From the NCBI GenBank assembly GCA_944548615.1, contig OX155957.1:25791953-25855952 (forward strand): DNA of 64,000 bases, given 5' to 3'. This stretch comes from Micropterix aruncella (taxonomy: Eukaryota; Arthropoda; Insecta; Lepidoptera; Micropterigidae). Positions 58,347-64,000 of this stretch are shown here, one piece after another (the stretch's first letter is position 1; every line of letters begins with the position of its first letter). The translations under genes were made by a program, and so were the position numbers. The notes under the pieces were generated by a model, which was not told where the DNA came from, did no database searches, and worked only from the letters and a program-made list of their open reading frames with translations.

Positions 58347-61300
58347 TTAGTTACTCGCAATGTCCTTAATATGGAAAAGACCCCGCGGTTTTCCGTTCTC
58401 GTCGGCTAACTCGTAGGCGACTGGGGATTTTTTCGCAATGACTTTGCACTTTATGTACCTAGGGCTGAGTTTGCTACAAAAAAAATCTGCTTTTCTTGAC
58501 AATGTATGGTTTTTGGCCCAGACCCAATCTCCTGTTTTAAATTCGACGTGTTTTCTTCTAAGGTTGTATCTCGAAGAACTATTTCTGAATGACTCTAACA
58601 TTCTTTCCTGCACTATGTCATAGGCGTCCGCTAATGACTCTAATCCCTTTGCGAATTCGTGTGGGGTATCGAGTATTATTTTGGCGTTTTTGTCTGGCAC
58701 GTAGCTTAACATTTTGTGATAACGTCCATCAACTATAGGTTCTCGCCCAAACATTAGGTAAGCTGGGGAGAAGCCTGTCGCTAAATTTATGTGGCTATTA
58801 AGTGCGTTTTGGATTAATAAGAGGTATTTATCCCATTTCCTCTGGTCTTTGCCTGATAAAATCGACAGCGATGTCTCAATTGTCTGATTATATCTTTCGA
58901 CCATGTTTGACTGCGGGGCGTAGACACAGCCGAAAAACAGTCTGGGGATTTTATATTTATCTGATAACGCCTTAAAGGCCTTAGATCGGAAGTAAGTTGC
59001 GTTATCTAGTGTTATGACCGCTGGGGTGCCGAATGCTAGGAATATGGTATTCTCGAGGTGTTTCGTTATGTTCGCGGAGGTGGCTTTTCTCAGGGGAAAT
59101 AACCAACAGTACTTAGTAAATACATCTACCACGGATAATATATATGTGAATCCCGACAGTGATCTCGTAATAGGCCCTATTAGGTCGATACTTATAGTAT
59201 GCATTGGGGTTTTTACGGATTTTGGAGTGGCCATGAATCCCTGGGCTGGTCCCGTTCTTATCTTGTAGGCTTTGCATGTGTCGCATCTTTTCACGTAGGC
59301 TTTTACCTCCTTCTGCATGCCGGGCCAATAGAAATACGATTGTAATTTTTTTAATGTTTTAAATATGCCGAAGTGGACCGCGAATTCTCCTTCGTGAATA
59401 TCTTTTATCGCTGTTAGCCTGTCTGCGAATTTTGGCACGATTTTCCACGGGTTCAGGAGTTTTTCGCCTCTATTTGGGGCGTGATATCTGTATAATTTTT
59501 CGTTCTCAATTTTGTACTCCGGGTATGCGTAGGGGTCGTTTTGTACCGTGTTGTATATGCGAGTGTACCAATCTTCTCGGCGGAAATCTGCTGATAAGGC
59601 CATACAAGGTATTCTAGAAAGCGCGTCTGCGACGATGTTCAGGCTTCCTTTCCGATGTATGATTTCCATGTCGAACTGGGATAATAGAGTACTCCAGCGT
59701 GCCAATCTTCCTGAAGGGCCCTCCAGTTTCGTAAGCCATTTCAGGCTACTATGGTCCGTTATTACCTTGAAACGGGTGCCTTCTACGTACGTCCTGTAGT
59801 GTAAAACTGCTCTCAAGACGGCGAGTAATTCTCTTTCGGTAGTCGAGTAATGGGTTTCCGCTGGGGTAAGACTCTGTGAAAAGTAGGATATGGGGAGGTC
59901 CATTTTCTCCTCCTCAGAGTACTGAGTCAGCGCCGCTCCTATCGCGGTGTCGCTAGCGTCGCAGCTTATTGTAAATTCTTTACTGAAGTCTGGACACTTC
60001 AAGATCGGAGTAGTTGTCAGCGCGTGTTTCAATGCTATGAAGGATTTTTCCGCCTCCTCTGTCCATACAAAGTTTGATTTTACACCTTTTTTGCCCCCCG
60101 TTAATTTGCAGAGTGGAGCGGCGATTTTTGAGTAGTCTTTTACGAATCTACGATAGTATCCGCTCAATCCGAGGAAACTTCTTACGTGCTTTACGCGGTC
60201 TGGCCTTGGGAAATTCGTTATGCAAGCTACTTTCCCTTGGTCCGTTCTCAATCCTTGCCTGTCCACAACGTAGCCGAGGTACAGTAATTCGGGCCTGCAG
60301 AACTCACATTTTTTAAGGTTGATTGTCAATCCCGCTTCTTTTAGGCTCTCCCTCACACGTAATAAGGTGTCGATGTGTTCGTCATAGGTTGTTGAGGCGA
60401 TGATGAGGTCGTCTGCATACACGAATACCTTGTTTCCGTATTCGGGGCCGAATATTTGGTCCATGAGGGTGCTTAGGTCTGACGACGCGTTACAGAGTCC
60501 GAAGGGCATTCGCAAAAAGGCGAACATACCTTTTCCAGGTATTGCAAATGCGGTCTTGTATATGGAGGCTTCTTCCATCGGGATCTGCCAGAATGCCTTC
60601 GATAAGTCAATTGAAGTTAAATATCGAGCATTTCCTAGATTGTCGAGGATTCTCTGCGAGGACACCATGGGGTATCGGTTTTTTGTAGTCACTTCATTTA
60701 ATTTTCTGGAGTCAAGGCAGACCCTTGGGCTGCCATCCTTCTTGGTCACTACGAGGATTGGATTACACCATGGAGATTTTATGGGAGTAATCACTCCTAA
60801 CCTTAGCATGTCGTCAATTTCGTCTTTAATCAGCTTGTCTTTCGCTGGCGATAATTGGTATGGTTTCTGACGAATTGGATCGCCCGTGGTTACGATCTTA
60901 TGCTCCAATAAGTGCGTCTTTCCGAGACCTTTTTTCTCGAAGGAGATGTCCTCATATAATTTTTTAACGTGCTGTAATCGTCGTAATTGCTGCGGAGTAA
61001 GGTCGTCTACATTCCTGATTTGCTGGCTCGCGGTGTGGTTTAGCTGTGCCAATTGTATGTCGTGGTTCGTGTCGATTGAAATTTTTACGTCGAACTGTTT
61101 GATGAAGTCGATCCCCAGGATTACGTCTTTTTTTATTGTGGGGCAGATTAGGAAATTAATTTTCTCGCTTTTTCCTTTGTATTGCACTGGCAATGTCATG
61201 TATCCAAGTATATCCTGTTGTGTTCCGTCCGCTGTTGATATGCGGCTCTCTGCGTTTTTTATAGTTTTTCCGAGCTGTATGTAGCGTTCGTGCATTTTCC

Positions 61301-61475
61301 TGCCTAAAATGCAGACTGCGCAACCGGTGTCCACGAGTGCATTGTACGTTTTTCCTAATATGATTATTTTTGCATGTGGGCGAGTATCGTAGAATTTTGG
61401 TTCTGGTGACAGTGTGAAGTTTTCCACGGCTATAGCCCTGTCTATTGCCTGTATCCGTGGCTTCTCCCGTTTTTT
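58347..61475 (-). CDS. pol: Pol polyprotein (protease, reverse transcriptase, RNase H, integrase)
   Basis: The frame runs from the slip site at 61,475 to TAA at 58,349-58,347, 1,042 residues including 16 before the first GTG-aligned Met position (61,427). There is no ATG near its start, so it is made as a Gag-Pol fusion. Residues counted from 61,427: protease DTG 33-35 and ILGIDF near 103; RT with LSKAFWQIPM, RMPFG 306-310 and VYADD 336-340 (catalytic Asp pair); RNase H Asp490, Glu531, Asp558, Asp601; integrase zinc finger H678, H685, C715, C718; DDE core D748, D808, E844; C-terminal LSPRYIKCKVI in place of the GPY/F module. No stop or frameshift interrupts it. The RT segment after FGL reads CNASSDLSTL, where most relatives have a NAP.TFQ-like sequence. 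It acts in the virus-like particle and nucleus to copy and integrate the element. Confidence 0.92.
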   Translation of the reverse strand, partial: KKREKPRIQAIDRAIAVENFTLSPEPKFYDTRPHAKIIILGKTYNALVDTGCAVCILGRKMHERYIQLGKTIKNAESRISTADGTQQDILGYMTLPVQYKGKSEKINFLICPTIKKDVILGIDFIKQFDVKISIDTNHDIQLAQLNHTASQQIRNVDDLTPQQLRRLQHVKKLYEDISFEKKGLGKTHLLEHKIVTTGDPIRQKPYQLSPAKDKLIKDEIDDMLRLGVITPIKSPWCNPILVVTKKDGSPRVCLDSRKLNEVTTKNRYPMVSSQRILDNLGNARYLTSIDLSKAFWQIPMEEASIYKTAFAIPGKGMFAFLRMPFGLCNASSDLSTLMDQIFGPEYGNKVFVYADDLIIASTTYDEHIDTLLRVRESLKEAGLTINLKKCEFCRPELLYLGYVVDRQGLRTDQGKVACITNFPRPDRVKHVRSFLGLSGYYRRFVKDYSKIAAPLCKLTGGKKGVKSNFVWTEEAEKSFIALKHALTTTPILKCPDFSKEFTISCDASDTAIGAALTQYSEEEKMDLPISYFSQSLTPAETHYSTTERELLAVLRAVLHYRTYVEGTRFKVITDHSSLKWLTKLEGPSGRLARWSTLLSQFDMEIIHRKGSLNIVADALSRIPCMALSADFRREDWYTRIYNTVQNDPYAYPEYKIENEKLYRYHAPNRGEKLLNPWKIVPKFADRLTAIKDIHEGEFAVHFGIFKTLKKLQSYFYWPGMQKEVKAYVKRCDTCKAYKIRTGPAQGFMATPKSVKTPMHTISIDLIGPITRSLSGFTYILSVVDVFTKYCWLFPLRKATSANITKHLENTIFLAFGTPAVITLDNATYFRSKAFKALSDKYKIPRLFFGCVYAPQSNMVERYNQTIETSLSILSGKDQRKWDKYLLLIQNALNSHINLATGFSPAYLMFGREPIVDGRYHKMLSYVPDKNAKIILDTPHEFAKGLESLADAYDIVQERMLESFRNSSSRYNLRRKHVEFKTGDWVWAKNHTLSRKADFFCSKLSPRYIKCKVIAKKSPVAYELADENGKPRGLFHIKDIASN
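61424..61475 (-). promoter_or_regulatory. Programmed -1 ribosomal frameshift site: A AAA AAC plus stem
   Basis: The minus strand reads AAAAAAC at 61,475-61,469, positioned X XXY YYZ in the gag frame. The gag stop follows eight codons later, and the -1 frame continues into pol. Eight nucleotides downstream CCACGG (61,460-61,455) can pair with CCGTGG (61,429-61,424), with a 25-nt loop that could form a further pairing. This arrangement matches known retroviral gag-pro/pol shifts. The efficiency is unknown. Confidence 0.75.
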
Positions 61476-62677
61476 GGTTGGGATTGGTGGTATCCTGGCG
61501 GTACTCCGTTACATCTTGCGCAAGAACTGGTATATGTGTCCTGTAATTTGCAGTTGAAACACATTGGTTTTGGATATTTCCGGCACTCCTTGTAATCGTG
61601 CCCTCGTGTTTCGCACTTCCTACAGTATTTTTGCTGGGAAAATTGTGTTTGTTGAGGTTTTTGGTATTCTTGCGGGCGTTGTTCGTACGGTGTCGAGTTT
61701 CCGTATCCGGATCTTCTGACGAATGGCGGTGGTTTATCATGGCGCGGATGAAATTTGTTGTTTTGTGAAAAGGCTGCTATTTCCTCTTCATCGTGTCTGT
61801 CGGTGTACGTGGGCTGCTCTTCCATGGCGGCTATTGTGGTCCTGTTCTGGATGCTGCTCGCTACCGTTGGGGTTGGGGCTAGCGCGTACTGCTCGAAGTT
61901 TTTCGCTAAATCCAGCAAAGTTCCAATATCGTCCAGTCTTGAAGTTCCCAGGAGTGTGTGGTACAGCGGTAGAACGTTTAATTTCACTATTTCCAGTAGG
62001 GTGTCGTCCCGTAATCTTGGTGATAATCTCCTGTTCATAGTATCGATCCGTGTAACGTAGTCGTGCATGGTTTCCCCAGGGAGTTGTTTGGTAATCCTCA
62101 TCTGATTTTCCAAGCGTGTTTGGTAATTAAGCTGTTCGTATTTATTTATTAACGCTTCTCTTAGGGTTTTCCACGTTTTTACGTATTTTCTGATGCTTCG
62201 GAACCAAAGTAAAGGTGGACCTTCCATCAGGTCGGTGAATCCTTGGATAAGTTCTCTTTCTGTGACCCCCCTTGCTTGTACTCTATCCTCTATTTTGTCG
62301 ATAAATTCCAAGATTGGAGTAGATCCGTCGTATCTTAAATTCCACTTGTAGATGCTTGGGGACGTTCTGTGTTTTCCCGCGGCCGAAGATTGAAAAATAT
62401 CTGAAGTTGTCGCCGTATCTTGCGTTTCCCTGCATATTTTCCTCGTATATGCCTCTTCTTCGCTTTCATTGTCCGAATATTCGATGATCCTTAAGCTGGT
62501 GGTCGGTTTCCTGTGCGGAATCGAGTCTTCGATGCCTGACTTGCTTCCTGCCTTAGGTTTTTCCGATGTCTGTTTTTCCGTCTGCTCTGGAATTTGGTGA
62601 GTGGTATTTTCCTCGATGAGCCTGCTTGGTGATTGCTGACGAGCTCTTGCAGCGGCCCTTGTTTTCTTGGGTGCCAT
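61442..62677 (-). CDS. gag: Gag structural protein, 411 aa
   Basis: The start is ATG at 62,677 (a GTG three codons upstream is also in frame but less likely). The first 100 residues are charged, low-complexity and basic at the start (MAPKKTRAAARARQQ). The centre carries a retrotransposon gag fold with LWFRSIRKYVKTWKTLREAL and the NQMRITKQLPGETMHDYVTR segment typical of Ty3/gypsy capsid. Near the C-terminus is a canonical CCHC zinc knuckle C-x2-C-x4-H-x4-C (residues about 352-365), then a second cluster C-x2-C-x9-C-x2-C (about 373-389) that is not standard. The frame ends at TAG 61,444-61,442 after the slip site. It forms the particle and binds RNA. Confidence 0.88.
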   Translation of the reverse strand: MAPKKTRAAARARQQSPSRLIEENTTHQIPEQTEKQTSEKPKAGSKSGIEDSIPHRKPTTSLRIIEYSDNESEEEAYTRKICRETQDTATTSDIFQSSAAGKHRTSPSIYKWNLRYDGSTPILEFIDKIEDRVQARGVTERELIQGFTDLMEGPPLLWFRSIRKYVKTWKTLREALINKYEQLNYQTRLENQMRITKQLPGETMHDYVTRIDTMNRRLSPRLRDDTLLEIVKLNVLPLYHTLLGTSRLDDIGTLLDLAKNFEQYALAPTPTVASSIQNRTTIAAMEEQPTYTDRHDEEEIAAFSQNNKFHPRHDKPPPFVRRSGYGNSTPYEQRPQEYQKPQQTQFSQQKYCRKCETRGHDYKECRKYPKPMCFNCKLQDTYTSSCARCNGVPPGYHQSQPKNGRSHGYRQ

Positions 62678-63656
62678 GATGCTCACTCCAAAATCGTAAA
62701 GGTTGTGGAAGTTTGCGCCTTGATTTTATTACTATTATTTTTTTTAGAGATTGTAGAACAAGTGAAAATGTTGACCCTAGTGTGTTGATGTAGATTAGTG
62801 TGTACTTGATGTAATGCTGTATGAATTTATTAAGTTAAAGACCCATATGCAATAAGGCAAATGGGAAAGGAGATGAGAAAAAAGAAAATTGATGAAGTTA
62901 AATGAAAACTAAAAAAAAAAATAAAATAAAAAATGAAAAAAAAAGAATAAAATTAAAAAAAAAATTGTAACACCCTGTAGGGTTGTGAATGTTTGCTAAG
63001 TATTTATTATAAGTGTGAATAGAAGTACTAATTGCTGATATCTTTCTGCATAAATATCTTAAGGTTCGTTTGTTGTAACAGTATAACTAGATATGTGTCC
63101 AACGTGTCGTCGAAGAAGCAAAATCCCCACGTAATCCTTTGCTGATTCCGAAGTCAAATCCCCAAGATACCTTGGTTATTACTTACGCTTATGGCTGAAA
63201 GGCTATTGTACATGTAGTATATTATTAAAAAAAAATTAAAATGTAAAGCACTTTTTAAAGCATGAAAAAAAATATTGTGTTAGTTTTGTAACAACCTGTA
63301 AAATAAATTGGCAGTAGGTACGTTGTGTAGAGAAACAATAAAAGAAAAATATAAAAATAATAAAAAGAAAAATTTTTGGGCGGGTTGGGTGGGAAATTTT
63401 ATGGTATCCTATATCTCGGACGATATATGAGAGAAGACACAAAAATAAAATTGTAAAATTGTTATACTAAAAGCGTAATGAAAAAAAGTTTGAATCCTAA
63501 AAAAATCTGTATACGTATTTAAAAAAAAAATTCGCCCCCGTTGGGCGGCCAACTTTGTTATTATTTTCATATGAATTTGTAAAAAAAATGATATAAAAGG
63601 TGATATGGGCGGGTCGCGGTGGGAAAATACTGTAGTTTATTTTTAAAAAAAAAATT
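62678..63656 (-). other. Gypsy 5' leader (untranslated)
   Basis: Very A/T-rich non-coding leader of about 980 nt between primer site and gag. It contains a degraded duplication of the LTR/PBS junction at 63,533-63,565 and GGGCGGGT-type repeats at 63,379 and 63,608. Confidence 0.6.
63533..63565 (-). repeat. PBS-like duplicate inside the leader
   Basis: The minus strand reads TTGGCCGCCCAACGGGGGCG, one inserted C and one substitution away from the true primer site. On its LTR side it carries AACTTTGTTAT, similar to the real GATTTGTTAT junction. It lies about 120 bp from the functional site. Confidence 0.6.
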
Positions 63657-63674
63657 GCCCCACGTTGGGCGCCA
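63657..63674 (-). promoter_or_regulatory. Primer binding site, complementary to tRNA-Lys(CUU) 3' end
   Basis: The minus strand TGGCGCCCAACGTGGGGC begins four bases after the LTR end. The plus strand GCCCCACGTTGGGCGCCA equals the 3' end of animal tRNA-Lys(CUU) with CCA, recalled from general knowledge of that tRNA. tRNA-Lys priming is known for Drosophila gypsy. Confidence 0.8.
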
Positions 63675-63678
63675 GATT

Positions 63679-64000
63679 TGTTATGTGTCTAAATAAAATA
63701 AAATATAAAGTTGTCTTGAAGGTTGCTATGTGTAACGATAAAGGGTATTTATTTGTAGAGGCGCCAGCTACACATGCGGGAAATAGATGATAGACTACAT
63801 AAACAAATGCAAAGGGCCTCCCTCCGCCTGGGAAGTTACCTTTGTGCGTGGGATTGGAGCGACGCCAAGGATACCACGGTAGCTCAGTCGTGCTCAGGGG
63901 TGGTTAAAATCCTGTATTGACGTCGTCCTGAAGTCGAGAGCATTCAAATTGAATGGACGGTCAAGTACCCTAGTTATGTTTTATTATAAAATGAATTTCA
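63679..64000 (-). repeat. 5' LTR of the gypsy element (first 322 bp, truncated by window)
   Basis: Identical to 51,877-52,198 at every position I compared. It ends (minus strand) ...CATAACA, next to the primer site. The remaining roughly 1.56 kb, including the promoter, lies outside the window. Confidence 0.92.

Larger units (their letters stand above)
51877..64000 (-). mobile_element. Ty3/gypsy LTR retrotransposon, nearly complete (5' LTR cut by window end)
   Basis: On the minus strand the order is 5' LTR (63,679 to beyond 64,000), tRNA-Lys primer site, leader, gag, -1 frameshift, pol (PR-RT-RNaseH-IN), a long 3' non-coding region and the 3' LTR (51,877 to about 53,753-53,775). PR-RT-RH-IN order defines Ty3/gypsy. 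gag and pol are intact and the visible LTR parts are identical, so it is probably recent and possibly active. It is not known to be infectious; no env-like frame is seen. Target duplication cannot be checked because the right end lies outside. Confidence 0.9.

Noticed and set aside
61156..61740. 194-codon minus-strand frame overlapping the gag/pol junction
   Set aside because: It is the third frame of the junction, with no zinc knuckle or protease motif; the -1 frame, not this one, leads to pol.
58438..62060. Plus-strand frames of 60-156 codons opposite gag and pol
   Set aside because: They are antisense shadows of the intact gag and pol genes.

Overview
The window looks like an AT-rich arthropod nuclear genome, most likely a moth or butterfly. 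The evidence is one intron-containing gene of an insect-type secreted CUB protein, many decayed non-LTR retrotransposon tails, tRNA-derived SINEs, TTAA-flanked piggyBac-like elements, mariner and Transib-like relics, and a young Ty3/gypsy element. The order Lepidoptera is inferred from this repeat spectrum, not proven. There is no bacterial, organellar or CRISPR signal.

Layout. 0-14.4 kb is a transposon nest. It holds a SINE broken by a TTA-flanked MITE, which is itself broken by a TTAA-flanked MITE. Next come LINE tails and a 138-bp tandem array split by a 6.86-kb TTAA-flanked insertion (7,364-14,222). That insertion carries palindromes, a 355-bp tandem repeat and a small spliced gene of unknown function. 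14.4-24.5 kb holds another piggyBac-like MITE, a PD-(D/E)XK-like retroelement fragment, a SINE and LINE relics. 24.5-33.7 kb is the only clear host gene: eight exons, 430 codons, signal peptide, cysteine motif and CUB-like domains. Its introns hold a SINE, dispersed repeats and a 2,040-bp Transib-like (RAG1-related) transposon relic with intact terminal repeats and a CGGCG target duplication. 33.7-51.9 kb is again repeats: foldbacks, tandem arrays, an RTE-like LINE relic, a 38-bp-TIR element carrying a MADF-like fragment, and a mariner relic split by a LINE.

51.9-64.0 kb is one Ty3/gypsy retrotransposon on the minus strand, with its 5' LTR cut by the window end. gag and pol are intact and joined by a -1 frameshift site (A AAA AAC) followed by a potential stem. 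The primer site matches tRNA-Lys(CUU). The 322 bp of LTR visible on both sides are identical, so the insertion is recent. There is no env on the sense strand, but about 4.6 kb lies between pol and the 3' LTR.

The CUB protein is probably exported from the cell. The gypsy Gag and Gag-Pol would form particles and carry out reverse transcription and integration. Almost everything else is dead or non-autonomous mobile DNA that records successive insertions.
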